A DNA stretch of 26,216 bases from JBLMZW01 sp050259035 (lineage in GTDB: Bacteria; Bacillota; Syntrophomonadia; Syntrophomonadales; DTU052). The DNA is taken from assembly GCA_050259035.1 (NCBI GenBank), contig JBLMZW010000256.1, forward strand, positions 1 through 26,216, read 5' to 3'. Each line of letters opens with the position of its first letter. The stretch's first letter is position 1. Both the position numbers and the translations under genes were made by a program. The notes under the pieces were generated by a model. That model did no database searches. It had not been told where the DNA came from and saw nothing but the letters and a program-made list of their open reading frames with translations. Below, one piece after another: positions 7,758-16,032 of this stretch.

Positions 7758-8201
7758 TCAATATTTGTTCCGTTTCTTACGTAAATCTGCATCCATTATA
7801 AACATCTTTTCTCGATCGCGATCCTTTGAAGGAGGCTCTGGGGCTGAATTTCTCTCTGAACTGCCAATAGTCTGTCTGACTTGCCGGTCTAATTCGTAAG
7901 CGCACTCCTTGCAAAAACGTCCTTCGTCAACCTCTTTGCCGCAGCGTTCACACCTCAACATCGCACTGGCTTTGATACCATTTGATACCAGCCTTCCCTC
8001 CCGAAGATAGTGAAGGATCTTTTCCTCGTCTACCCCGGTAGCTTCCGCAGTATCAAAAATAGTGGCACCCGGGTGATCCCGCACATAAGTCCTTACCATT
8101 TTAAAAACTACTTCTTCTTGATCTATACATGCGGGACAAAGATTAACCCCCAGATATGTAAACAGTCTGTCACACTGCGGACAATTTCTCAACTCTCCCA
8201 T
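7758..8201 (-). CDS. yvyF: YvyF family flagellar-operon zinc-ribbon protein
   Basis: A 147-aa protein located between comFC and flgM, exactly as yvyF is in B. subtilis; reported as a flagellar-operon protein of unclear molecular role. The N-terminal zinc ribbon uses C7-x2-C10 and C22-x2-C25. A middle segment (about 40-75, DHPGATIFDTAEATGVDEEK) resembles a small helix-turn-helix. A second zinc ribbon uses C84-x2-C87 and C97-x2-C100. The C-terminus is charged and probably disordered. GGGAGGCG eight bases upstream supports the start. DNA or RNA binding is possible but is inference. Confidence 0.85.
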   Translation of the reverse strand: MGELRNCPQCDRLFTYLGVNLCPACIDQEEVVFKMVRTYVRDHPGATIFDTAEATGVDEEKILHYLREGRLVSNGIKASAMLRCERCGKEVDEGRFCKECAYELDRQVRQTIGSSERNSAPEPPSKDRDREKMFIMDADLRKKRNKY

Positions 8202-8219
8202 TGAATAATCGCCTCCCGC

Positions 8220-8942
8220 CTAGTATCCCTTGCCCGACGCCCAAGTTATTACCGAAACCTTTTTAGCCTCCGCCTCTAACAGGATTCGAGTACATTCCCG
8301 GGTGGTGGAACCAGTAGTATATACATCGTCGACCAGCAGAATTTCTTTACCCCTGATCTTGGTTTCTAAGCCATCCTTGACCACAAATGCATCTTTTAGA
8401 TTGGTTTCCCGTTCCTGCCGGGAGAGCTCCTTTTGTGAAGAGGTCTCTTTTACCCTAACAAGAATTTCATTTGCTGGTACCTTTAGATTACCGCTTATTC
8501 GTGTCGCTAGTAAAGCAGATTGATTAAAACCACGCAAAGACATACTATTCTCGCTGGAGGGAACCGGGACAATTAGGTCCAGGGGGCCAAATTCGGGGGT
8601 CGCAATAATCACTTCGGACATCATTCGGGCCATCTTCACCGCCAGACCTTTGCGCCGCAAAAACTTATACATCATGGTTACCTTGCGGAAGTCACCGCTA
8701 TAAGGGCCAACGGAACGAGCAATAAAAAACGGGGGGTCTTCATCTTCACAATCAATACAAAGGCTTCCCCCGCTATTTAAATACTTGCCGCACTTTTGGC
8801 ATACAACTAATTCCTGTCGCTGTATCTGTAAACTTTTTTCGCATTCCGGGCACCAGGGCCTGTGACTCCAATGAAATCCTGGTTTCTGGCATAGACAACA
8901 TGAATTCTGCGGGAAGATGATATCCAGTAGCAAATCAATCAA
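8220..8942 (-). CDS. comFC: ComFC/GntX-type phosphoribosyltransferase-fold competence protein
   Basis: Cytosolic competence protein of the ComF family, needed with ComFA for DNA uptake in transformable bacteria; the exact reaction is unsettled. The 240-aa product has the typical start LLLDIIFPQ, paired zinc-binding cysteines (C15/C18, C31/C34, C48/C51, C62/C65) and the PRPP-binding motif ILLVDDVYTTGST at 201-213. Segment LIVPVPSS...RGFNQSALLA is the family's second conserved block. The start is TTG (8940-8942), not ATG; it is chosen because the homologous N-terminus begins right there and a GAAGGTGAT site lies about five bases upstream, overlapping the comFA end, which suggests translational coupling. 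Confidence 0.9.
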   Translation of the reverse strand: MIDLLLDIIFPQNSCCLCQKPGFHWSHRPWCPECEKSLQIQRQELVVCQKCGKYLNSGGSLCIDCEDEDPPFFIARSVGPYSGDFRKVTMMYKFLRRKGLAVKMARMMSEVIIATPEFGPLDLIVPVPSSENSMSLRGFNQSALLATRISGNLKVPANEILVRVKETSSQKELSRQERETNLKDAFVVKDGLETKIRGKEILLVDDVYTTGSTTRECTRILLEAEAKKVSVITWASGKGY

Positions 8943-8954
8943 AGACTATCACCT

Positions 8955-10814
8955 TCAGAATTTAACTGTATTCTTTTTAGGTTTCGCTTGATCAAGGAAA
9001 CCTCTTTTATGTGCTTCTTCGTTAAGCAACTTGATCTTCCGAATAGCACTTTCAATATCACGGGTAACTTTGGTTGTGACAAACCACACCTTACCATTCG
9101 GGTAAGCATCTGACCAGCCTATTCGGCTGGCAAGCTGTATTAAGCAGCCCTCATCAAAAATTTCATTATCAGCTCCTACAACTATCACGTGAGAATTTGG
9201 AGCCCGATCACCGCGGCTGGTAAGGCTGGTAGTAACCAATATATTATGATCACCGCGGAAATAGGCTGCTACTGTTCGATCCCGGTTAGGATCCCGTGAA
9301 CTGGTATAAACAACTGGCTTTTCCTTTAGTACAGGCCAGTTGAGACCTTTAAGCCTTTCCTCCAACCACGGGCCAATAATCTGAGAATAATTGGAATCTG
9401 GAACTATTATCAGAATCGGTGCCTGGTCCTCTTCCAGGCTCTCCCGCACCAATTGGAAAATAGTTTCTGATACTTTATTATCAGCGATCAACTGACTCTC
9501 AGCCACAACCTTAGGAACTGAGAGCGGGTAACCATGATGGCGTACCGGTATCATTACCAGTTTGACTTCACCCCTTTGAACCCGGGAATAAACACTGGGT
9601 GCCGGAGTTGGAGTAAGATATATCAGTTTGCCATCATTTTTCTTTGCTCTTCGCAAAGCGTTAATCAAAATCGGGTTGGCTCGATAAGGGAAGGCATCAC
9701 TCTCATCTAATATAACCAGGTCAAAATTTTTATAATACTTCATGGCCTGATGGGCTGAAGCCAGGATAATGTCACTTCCCCGCCGATGAGAACGCGCCTT
9801 GCCATAACGGGTATCTACATTAACGCCTGGAAAAGCTCTTTCTAAACGAAGAACCAGATCCTCCAGGATATCCTTACGGGGTACTCCAAACAATACTCGA
9901 CCACCCCGTTTTAAAACCTCACGCACCGCACCAAAAACAACCTCAGGACGACCAGCGCCGCAAGCCTCCCAGGTTAAACACTCTGATAAACTGTCTTTTC
10001 TGACAAACCTGGCCAGGCTCTCGAAAGCTTCGTATTGAGCCAGGCTAAAAGTAATATCAAGGTTTAGTCTTACACTGCGCACAAAATTCTCATCAGGTCT
10101 GGTACGGGCCGGAATGGCGTATAAGGCATCGCAAGGCTTTGATTCGCCCAGCATCAAACATTCCTGGCAATAATAACATTCCTTTTTACCCTTTTCACAA
10201 TATACTTTAACAACCTTGTACTGGTGTCCACAGCGATTACAGGTCCTTCCTTGAGGGGAAAAGCTTACTGATGGAACCCTCACCACTTGCCCCTTAAGGG
10301 TCAAAAGATGCAGAATTACTTCCAGGTCCTCAATCATTAGATTGGACTCTTTAAGTCTGCGGGTAATCTCGTGTAAATACAAAATGTGACCCTGAAGGAT
10401 TGACTCCAATATGTCCTCGTTATGGTGGAGAGTAAAATAATCTATATTCACCCCGGCACTATTGGTTATAATAGGCTCACTGACCATTACATAATCTTCA
10501 CCGAACCGTGCCAGTTCTTTCTTAACCTGACGGTATTTCTTACGAAGAATCGATTGAATAAAAAAAGACTTTTTATAAAGGGGTACTTTTAGATACTCTC
10601 GATATGGCTTACCGATTCGTTCCTGGGAAGATGAAACCACATTCATAAGATACTCGCTTAAGGCCAATGGCAATGGAGGGGACAGGTAGGCCATATGCTC
10701 GTATTCTTCCTGGTTGCGAAGAAAAGATAAGTCAATATGCGGATTGGCAGAAATACCTATTCTATATTTGTGCCTGTTCCAAGTCAAATACAGAATGTAT
10801 CTCTTGCAAGGCAT
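8955..10814 (-). CDS. comFA: ComFA-like DNA helicase/translocase with degenerate ATPase motifs
   Basis: ComFA is the DEAD-box-like ATPase thought to pull transforming DNA into the cytoplasm. Order in this 619-aa product: a family-specific N-terminal region (1-190), a zinc finger with C192-x2-C195 and C213-x2-C216-x2-C219, a RecA-like domain with DESDAFPY (DEAD box at 370-373) and TPTP, and a second helicase domain with TTSLTSRGDRAPN. Odd: Walker A reads GAGRPE (286-291) where ComFA normally has GAGKTE, so the lysine and threonine are gone; motif VI reads RIGWS (564-568), where the second arginine of RxGR is tryptophan. The ATPase may be inactive or altered. The ATG at 10814 has GGGGGGAG six bases upstream; an in-frame ATG at 10865 has no ribosome site. 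It is longer than B. subtilis ComFA (about 463 aa) because of the N-terminus. Confidence 0.9.
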   Translation of the reverse strand: MPCKRYILYLTWNRHKYRIGISANPHIDLSFLRNQEEYEHMAYLSPPLPLALSEYLMNVVSSSQERIGKPYREYLKVPLYKKSFFIQSILRKKYRQVKKELARFGEDYVMVSEPIITNSAGVNIDYFTLHHNEDILESILQGHILYLHEITRRLKESNLMIEDLEVILHLLTLKGQVVRVPSVSFSPQGRTCNRCGHQYKVVKVYCEKGKKECYYCQECLMLGESKPCDALYAIPARTRPDENFVRSVRLNLDITFSLAQYEAFESLARFVRKDSLSECLTWEACGAGRPEVVFGAVREVLKRGGRVLFGVPRKDILEDLVLRLERAFPGVNVDTRYGKARSHRRGSDIILASAHQAMKYYKNFDLVILDESDAFPYRANPILINALRRAKKNDGKLIYLTPTPAPSVYSRVQRGEVKLVMIPVRHHGYPLSVPKVVAESQLIADNKVSETIFQLVRESLEEDQAPILIIVPDSNYSQIIGPWLEERLKGLNWPVLKEKPVVYTSSRDPNRDRTVAAYFRGDHNILVTTSLTSRGDRAPNSHVIVVGADNEIFDEGCLIQLASRIGWSDAYPNGKVWFVTTKVTRDIESAIRKIKLLNEEAHKRGFLDQAKPKKNTVKF

Positions 10815-10837
10815 ACTTATCTCCCCCCCTAATACTA

Positions 10838-10865
10838 TTTTTATCCCGACGACATAAAAAGTCAA
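10838..10865 (-). promoter_or_regulatory. Candidate sigma-A promoter for the comF-flagellar operon
   Basis: On the minus strand TTGACT (10860-10865), 16 bases, then TAAAAA (10838-10843). The -35 matches five of six bases; the -10 matches four. It lies in the 239-base gap between the DUF192 gene and comFA, a natural place for an operon promoter. The rest of that gap holds a small inverted repeat (10962-10977) and nothing else I can name. Confidence 0.35.
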
Positions 10866-11053
10866 TTATTCTTGGCTTAAAGCATGGGTGAATTTATGCA
10901 CAATTCCTGGGCAAAAACCATGTGCTACTAGTGAAAAGCAATGTGTCGGAATATGGTGTTATGTGGAGAGCCCCACAAAAAAATCTTTTATCAATATATT
11001 GTATCGGGTTTAACATATCAATGGATTATACTGGATGGCGGTTCCACATAATT

Positions 11054-11377
11054 CTATAACAGCCTAATTATATCTCCGGGCTGGATACCAATTTCCAGAG
11101 CCGCACCGGCTGGCAATTCCACAACCACTTCGGAATTACGCACCCAGGAGGTCATCCTCCAGGGTTTTAGTCCATCAATTACTTTTAATACCTGGTTTCC
11201 GCTATCCAGAAAAATTATATCGATAGGAAAGCGCATAAAAAAGGTGTGAACTGAGGAGCAGGGTTTTATGAGTAGAGCCTGGTCTGGCTTTGGCGGCTGG
11301 CCCATCAATCCAAGAAACCTTTTCCAGAAGGTTCGGGCTTCGTTAATTTCAAAACCGGTTCTAAGATCAATATCCAT
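11054..11377 (-). CDS. DUF192 family protein
   Basis: A 107-aa protein of the DUF192 family, a small beta-barrel fold of unknown biochemical function found in bacteria and archaea. Seen here are the family blocks: RTFWKRFLGLMGQP near the N-terminus (residues 15-28), SSVHTFFMRFPIDIIFLD (41-58) and VVVELPAGAALEIGIQPGD (85-103). Many DUF192 proteins carry a signal peptide; this one does not. The start has GAGGAGAG six to seven bases upstream. It follows tadC by 42 bases and probably ends the Tad transcript. DUF192 genes do turn up beside Tad loci, but a role in pilus assembly is inference. Confidence 0.88.
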   Translation of the reverse strand: MDIDLRTGFEINEARTFWKRFLGLMGQPPKPDQALLIKPCSSVHTFFMRFPIDIIFLDSGNQVLKVIDGLKPWRMTSWVRNSEVVVELPAGAALEIGIQPGDIIRLL

Positions 11378-11419
11378 AACAAGCTCTCCTCTTGATAAGA
11401 TAGGAGTTAATGAAGGAAT

Positions 11420-12310
11420 TTATTTGAATATGTCCATTATCTGAATCGCCGCCGGTCCCAGCAACACCACAAAAATAGCTGGAAAAATAAAAAATAAAAG
11501 GGGGAAAAGTATTTTAACCGGAGCTTTCTGGGCCTTTTCTTCCGCCCTTTGACGACGTTTATCCCGTACTTGGTCGGCCTGAACCCTTAGAACGTTTGCA
11601 ATACTAACCCCCAGTTGATCAGCCTGAACCATACCGCCGACAAAAGTTGATACATCATCCACCTCAATTCTATCTGCCATGTCTTTCAGGGCCTCCCGAC
11701 GGGGCTTTCCAATTTTAATTTCATATAAAACCTTTTGAAACTCCATACCCAGTGGGCCTTTGTTTTTTTCTACCACCTTTTGCACCGCAGCATCAAAACC
11801 CAGGCCGGCTTCAACACTGACACTCAGCATATCTAAAATATCAGGCAGGCTGCGTATTATCTTATCCTGGCGCGATGACTGGCAATTCTTGAGAAATAAA
11901 TCCGGTAACAAATACCCGGTCAGGCCCAGAACAAGAATAAGCGGTATGGATCTAAAAGCCATTCCCAACAACAGCATAATGCTAAGGCTGATATATTTTA
12001 ATACCACGAAACCTTCAGCATCCAATCCATAAGGCTCTCCGGCTACAATTAACTTCTGTTGCAGCTTGGACTTTCTTTCCGGGCTTATCAGTTCCCTGGC
12101 CCAACCCGTTGTTTTTTCCCATACCGGCCGGAAAAGTCTCCTCCCCAGTGGATCGTTTAATTCCTCAAAAACATAACTGGTACCAGTGCTACCAGTTAGT
12201 TTTTCCAGTCGGTCCATCACAACCGTTTTTTCCCGGTATAATAACCCTCCCATTCCCATGCATAAAGCTAGAGCTGCAAAGAAAACCAGCCCTACCACCA
12301 GATTTTCCAT
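11420..12310 (-). CDS. tadC: TadC, Tad pilus inner-membrane platform protein
   Basis: TadC and TadB form the membrane platform (GspF-like) on which the TadA ATPase drives Flp pilus assembly. The 296-aa product has an N-terminal membrane helix (about 5-23), a cytoplasmic region, two closely spaced helices (about 105-135), then the T2SS-F core with LPDILDMLSVSVEAGLGFDA and the IKIGKPRREALKDMADRI segment, and a last pair of hydrophobic stretches (about 267-290). The final KAPVKILFPLLFFIFPAIF is very typical of TadC. The start overlaps the ribosome site GGTGATGG within the end of tadB; spacing is 12 bases, so the two are coupled. Confidence 0.94.
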   Translation of the reverse strand: MENLVVGLVFFAALALCMGMGGLLYREKTVVMDRLEKLTGSTGTSYVFEELNDPLGRRLFRPVWEKTTGWARELISPERKSKLQQKLIVAGEPYGLDAEGFVVLKYISLSIMLLLGMAFRSIPLILVLGLTGYLLPDLFLKNCQSSRQDKIIRSLPDILDMLSVSVEAGLGFDAAVQKVVEKNKGPLGMEFQKVLYEIKIGKPRREALKDMADRIEVDDVSTFVGGMVQADQLGVSIANVLRVQADQVRDKRRQRAEEKAQKAPVKILFPLLFFIFPAIFVVLLGPAAIQIMDIFK

Positions 12311-12322
12311 ACCATCACCGCC

Positions 12323-13267
12323 TCAATACTCGATTTCTACCATTTTCTTTATAACCAGAACCCCAATTAATTCTGAGGTAAAAGCAATCCCCAGCATAAG
12401 ATATCCGATAGAACTATGCAGAAGCGTTCCCATATAGGTTGGGTTCACAATTAACAAGAGAAACAACAAAGCTACTGGCAGTAATCCTATAATTAAACCG
12501 CTGGTCCTACCTTGAGCAGTCAAGGTTTTTATTTCCCGTTTAATACGTGCCCTTTCCCGAATTGTCCGGGAAATGTTGTCCAATATCTGGGCCAAATTTC
12601 CGCCTACCTGGCGCTGAATCAAAACCGCGCTGACCATCATCTCCAGATCATCACTACCGACTCGCCGGACCATATTCTCCATCGCTTCTTCGGTTCCCAC
12701 CCCCAGGTTCATTTCCCGTAAAGTCCACTCAAACTCAGCCGAAATTGGCGGAGGCAATTCCCGCCGCACTGTATCCATGGCTTGTTGAAAACTAAACCCG
12801 GCCCGCAGGGCATTGGCCATTATCACCAGAGCGTCACCCAACTGTTGATTTAAAGCCTGGCGGCGATTGTCCACCTTGGACTTTAAATATAGCTTTGGTC
12901 CAATAGCTCCCAGACAGGCTACCAAAATCGTTAATCCCCAGTTAAAAGTAATAATCCAGGATAATACCGGCAGCACCGCCACTAGCCCCGCCCAAATAGT
13001 AAGATACTCTTCACCGCGTAAGGGGATCCCTGCCTGCAGTAGTTCCACCTGGATGGTTTCCGCATATGATTGGGAGGCAAAAACTCGGGAAAACCGGGTT
13101 AAGATCTCCAATATATTGATATGACGTTTTTCGCCATCGTCCTTTGTCTCGCCGGCATACACCTTCAGCCTATCCTGAACCTCATTCCCCCGTCTAAAGG
13201 ATAGAACCAGCGCCGCCAGAAAAAACATTATTGTACAGAGGAAAACCAATGCCAGCATAAGATCCAT
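12323..13267 (-). CDS. tadB: TadB, Tad pilus inner-membrane platform protein
   Basis: Partner of TadC in the assembly platform. The product has an N-terminal helix, a pair of central helices (about 90-130), the T2SS-F domain with LGDALVIMANALRAGFSFQQ and MNLGVGTEEAMENMVRRVGS, and C-terminal helices (ALLFLLLIVNPTYMG, GYLMLGIAFTSELIGVLVI). I start at the ATG at 13265-13267, eight bases after TAGGAGG; a GTG at 13274-13276 in the same frame overlaps the ribosome site itself and is unlikely. That gives 314 aa, normal for TadB. The 138-base space before it, after tadA, contains an intergenic inverted repeat. Confidence 0.94.
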   Translation of the reverse strand: MDLMLALVFLCTIMFFLAALVLSFRRGNEVQDRLKVYAGETKDDGEKRHINILEILTRFSRVFASQSYAETIQVELLQAGIPLRGEEYLTIWAGLVAVLPVLSWIITFNWGLTILVACLGAIGPKLYLKSKVDNRRQALNQQLGDALVIMANALRAGFSFQQAMDTVRRELPPPISAEFEWTLREMNLGVGTEEAMENMVRRVGSDDLEMMVSAVLIQRQVGGNLAQILDNISRTIRERARIKREIKTLTAQGRTSGLIIGLLPVALLFLLLIVNPTYMGTLLHSSIGYLMLGIAFTSELIGVLVIKKMVEIEY

Positions 13268-13323
13268 ATCTCTCACCTCCTAAATCCAACCTGAATCGCC
13301 AGGCTCCAGCCTGGCTGCCACAG

Positions 13324-13397
13324 GGGTGAAAAGTAAAACGTGAGACGTAAAAGGTAAGACGCAAGGGCATCCACGTTTAACGTTTCACGTTTCACCC
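13324..13397. repeat. Intergenic inverted repeat, copy 1 of a dispersed element
   Basis: Two imperfectly complementary arms of about 27 bases (13324-13350 and 13371-13397) flank a 20-base centre. Each arm is built from a GGGTGAAA start followed by short ACGT-containing steps such as AAACGTGA. A related single arm occurs at 24322-24356. No open reading frame is inside. It looks like a small palindromic intergenic repeat (REP or MITE-like) sitting between tadA and tadB, where it would form a hairpin in the message. Confidence 0.65.
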
Positions 13398-13414
13398 TTA
13401 ACCTTCCTCTCCCG

Positions 13415-14773
13415 CTAACTTCCGGGATCGAAAAGGTCGCTTGACAGGTTGATGCCTGCGGCGGTTATCTTCTCCAATACTTTGGGCCGGACGCCAGTGG
13501 CTCGATGGTGACCCTGTACATAGCCTCTGGAGTCTACCCCAGTTTGGTCGTGGGTAAAGATGTCCTGAAGAACCACCACATCACCTTCCATTCCAAGCAC
13601 TTCGGTGATATGCGTTATTTTACGGGTTCCATCGCGAAGTCTTCCCTGGTGAACGATTATATCCAGGGCTGAAGATATTTGCTCCCTGATGGCTTTGACT
13701 GGAATCTCCATACCGGCCATTAATACCATAGTCTCCAAGCGGGAAATCATATCCCGGGGAGAATTTGAGTGTCCGGTGGTTATTGAGCCGTCGTGCCCGG
13801 TATTCATCGCCTGTAGCATATCCAGCGCTTCCCCTCCTCTGACCTCCCCAACAACAATACGATCAGGCCTCATTCGAAGGGCATTCCGAACCAGATCGCG
13901 TATTGTTACGGCTCCGCGGCCTTCTATATTTGGAGGCCTGGTTTCCAGACTGACTACGTGTTCCTGATTAAGTCTGAGTTCGGCCGCATCCTCAATCGTC
14001 ACAATGCGTTCATCGTTGGGAATAAAGGACGATAATACATTAAGGGTACTGGTTTTGCCAGCCCCCGTACCTCCAGATACGATAACATTAAGTCTCCCTT
14101 TGACACTTGCTTCAATGAACCGAGCCATGGCCGGGGTCAGGGTTCCCAAACGGATTAGATCCTGAATTGTTAACGGAGTGGAGGCGAATTTACGGATAGT
14201 TATGGTCGGCCCGTTCAAAGCCAGAGGTGGAATAATGGCATTTACCCGCGAACCGTCTGGCAGTCGGGCATCTACCATAGGCATGCTCTCATCCAATCGC
14301 CGCCCCAGGGGGGAAATAATTTTTTCGATAACATGAAGAACATGCTCGTCATTACGGAATTGTACATCAGTGCTTACGATTTTGCCGTTCTTTTCAACGT
14401 AAACGTTATAGGGCCCGTTAACCATTATTTCAGATATTTCTTCTTGATCCAGGAAAGGCGTTATTGGGCCATATCCCAGTATTTCATCCATAACCTGCTG
14501 AATAATGATTTCGCGGTCGGCTTTGCTAATAAAACCGGCTTCTCTTTCGAGGTAGGTCCGGCTTACGTTCTGAATCTCCTCTCGTACCCGGGCTTCATCC
14601 ACTTCCGACGAACCTTCGTTCATTGCCTTGAACTCGTTATCCATCTCCTTGATGACTTCCCGGTGTATAGCGTGACTGACTTCCTGCAGCTGGGATCGCT
14701 GTTTTTTCTCCAGATTTTCCGGGGAAGCGGTCAGGGGTCCCCGTTCAACTTCCATTCGTTTCAAAAGTGACAC
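13415..14773 (-). CDS. tadA: TadA/CpaF, Tad pilus secretion ATPase
   Basis: Hexameric ATPase of the secretion ATPase (VirB11/GspE-like) superfamily that powers Flp pilus extension. The 452-aa sequence has a charged N-terminal region (1-90), the CpaF linker ILGYGPITPFLDQEEISEIM, Walker A GGTGAGKTS (234-242), the Asp box TIEDAAEL (259-266), Walker B region RIVVGEVRGGEALDML (305-320) and the His box TGHSNSPRD (333-341). All catalytic motifs are intact. The start is GTG (14771-14773), supported by AAAGGTGAG lying over the end of cpaE; an ATG six codons later has no good ribosome site. Encoded ten bases after cpaE. Confidence 0.96.
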   Translation of the reverse strand: MSLLKRMEVERGPLTASPENLEKKQRSQLQEVSHAIHREVIKEMDNEFKAMNEGSSEVDEARVREEIQNVSRTYLEREAGFISKADREIIIQQVMDEILGYGPITPFLDQEEISEIMVNGPYNVYVEKNGKIVSTDVQFRNDEHVLHVIEKIISPLGRRLDESMPMVDARLPDGSRVNAIIPPLALNGPTITIRKFASTPLTIQDLIRLGTLTPAMARFIEASVKGRLNVIVSGGTGAGKTSTLNVLSSFIPNDERIVTIEDAAELRLNQEHVVSLETRPPNIEGRGAVTIRDLVRNALRMRPDRIVVGEVRGGEALDMLQAMNTGHDGSITTGHSNSPRDMISRLETMVLMAGMEIPVKAIREQISSALDIIVHQGRLRDGTRKITHITEVLGMEGDVVVLQDIFTHDQTGVDSRGYVQGHHRATGVRPKVLEKITAAGINLSSDLFDPGS

Positions 14774-14783
14774 CGGGAATCAC

Positions 14784-16007
14784 TCACCTTTCCATGGCTA
14801 GTCCTCTAACTCCCCGGGAAAAGAATCCCCGGGCTTTGGACGTTTTCTCCTGTTTCTCTTCCCCTAAAGATACCAGGGGAAGAAGGTTATGCACACTACG
14901 GGCCATAGTCGAATTGGGTTCCACCAAAATGAAGGGAAGCCCCCGATTCATCGAGGTAACAACCAGACGAGCATCGCTTGGAAAAGTTGCAGCGATCCCT
15001 AATTCTAAAGCCCGCTCCACATCCTCAGTTTCCACCCCATACCCGGTGGCGCTGCGATTAAGTATCAGTTTGACCTTCGCCTGCAAAGATAGGTGCTTTA
15101 AAACATCCAACGCCCTTTTGTTATTTTTCAGTGCCGGCAGATCCGGCGTAGTAACCATAAATATACAATCCGCCATGTCGAGGGCAACCAGGGTAACATC
15201 ATTAAAAAAGGAAGCTGTATCGACCACCACATAGTCGTAACTGCCGATTAAAGCTTTTAACAATCGTGCCACATTATCTTCATTAACCGTTTCGGCCAGT
15301 TCCGGCTTATTAGGAGCCGACAAAATCTTAACCCCATTTCTTTCGCAAAGGTAAGTCTCCAGAAGCTCCATGTCCAGCTCAGTTTTTTCCTGTACCAATT
15401 CGGCTATGGTTCGCTTGGGGTATATATTCATCATTACTGATACATCGCCGGCTTGCAGATCAAGGTCAACCAGAGCCACCCTTTCCCGGCTTTTATGAGA
15501 AAGGGCTATAGCAAGATTGACTGCTATGGAGGTTTTTCCAACTCCCCCTTTGGTTCCGAATACCGTTATTAGTTGAGGCTGGTGCTTTTTCACCTCGGAG
15601 GGGCCTGGAACTGCAACATTTACCTTGCGTTTACGTTCGAGTTCAACTACCCTTTTAATGGTTGAAGTTAACTCATCGGCCGTAAATGGCTTGGTAATAT
15701 ACTCTTTAGCCCCGGCCATCATCGCCTTTTTCATATATTCCTGTTCCCCTTGGACAGAAATAATGATAACCGCGACCTGTGGAAAGTGGACGGAAAGCAG
15801 CTCGGTCGCTCTAATTCCATCCATTATCGGCATATTAACATCCATTAAAACCACATCTGGATTAGTAACCCGAACCAGTTCCAGAGCTTCGTCGCCGTTA
15901 CCGGCTTCGCCTACAACCTTGATATTTTTTTCCAGTTCCAACAACATGCGCACATTTTCTCTGGTCTGACTGATATCGTCAGTAATTACTACCCGTATAT
16001 CCTGCAT
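14784..16007 (-). CDS. cpaE: CpaE/TadZ-type protein: receiver domain fused to ParA/MinD-like ATPase
   Basis: CpaE/TadZ places the Tad machine in the cell and belongs to the ParA/MinD superfamily. Residues 1-125 form a response-regulator receiver with D10/D11, phosphoacceptor D56 in LMDVNMP, S84 and K106 (ITKPF), all expected active-site residues. Residues 145-390 form the ATPase with the deviant Walker A GTKGGVGKTS (151-160), the signature lysine K153, and VALVDLDLQAGDVS. Many TadZ proteins have an atypical receiver without the Asp; here it appears able to accept phosphate, so pilus positioning may be under phosphorelay control (inference). GGAGGG seven bases upstream supports the start. It lies between cpaB and tadA. 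Confidence 0.93.
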   Translation of the reverse strand: MQDIRVVITDDISQTRENVRMLLELEKNIKVVGEAGNGDEALELVRVTNPDVVLMDVNMPIMDGIRATELLSVHFPQVAVIIISVQGEQEYMKKAMMAGAKEYITKPFTADELTSTIKRVVELERKRKVNVAVPGPSEVKKHQPQLITVFGTKGGVGKTSIAVNLAIALSHKSRERVALVDLDLQAGDVSVMMNIYPKRTIAELVQEKTELDMELLETYLCERNGVKILSAPNKPELAETVNEDNVARLLKALIGSYDYVVVDTASFFNDVTLVALDMADCIFMVTTPDLPALKNNKRALDVLKHLSLQAKVKLILNRSATGYGVETEDVERALELGIAATFPSDARLVVTSMNRGLPFILVEPNSTMARSVHNLLPLVSLGEEKQEKTSKARGFFSRGVRGLAMER

Positions 16008-16032
16008 TTTAATCCCTCCCAGGTCGTCAAGC

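Noticed and set aside
10962..10977. Inverted repeat TGTGG / CCACA as a terminator after the DUF192 gene
   Set aside because: On the minus strand the T-run comes before the stem rather than after it, and on the plus strand an A-run follows; it cannot be an intrinsic terminator in either orientation.
10894..11016. Possible 40-aa gene between the DUF192 gene and comFA on the minus strand
   Set aside because: ATG without any ribosome site, product with no family features; likely chance.
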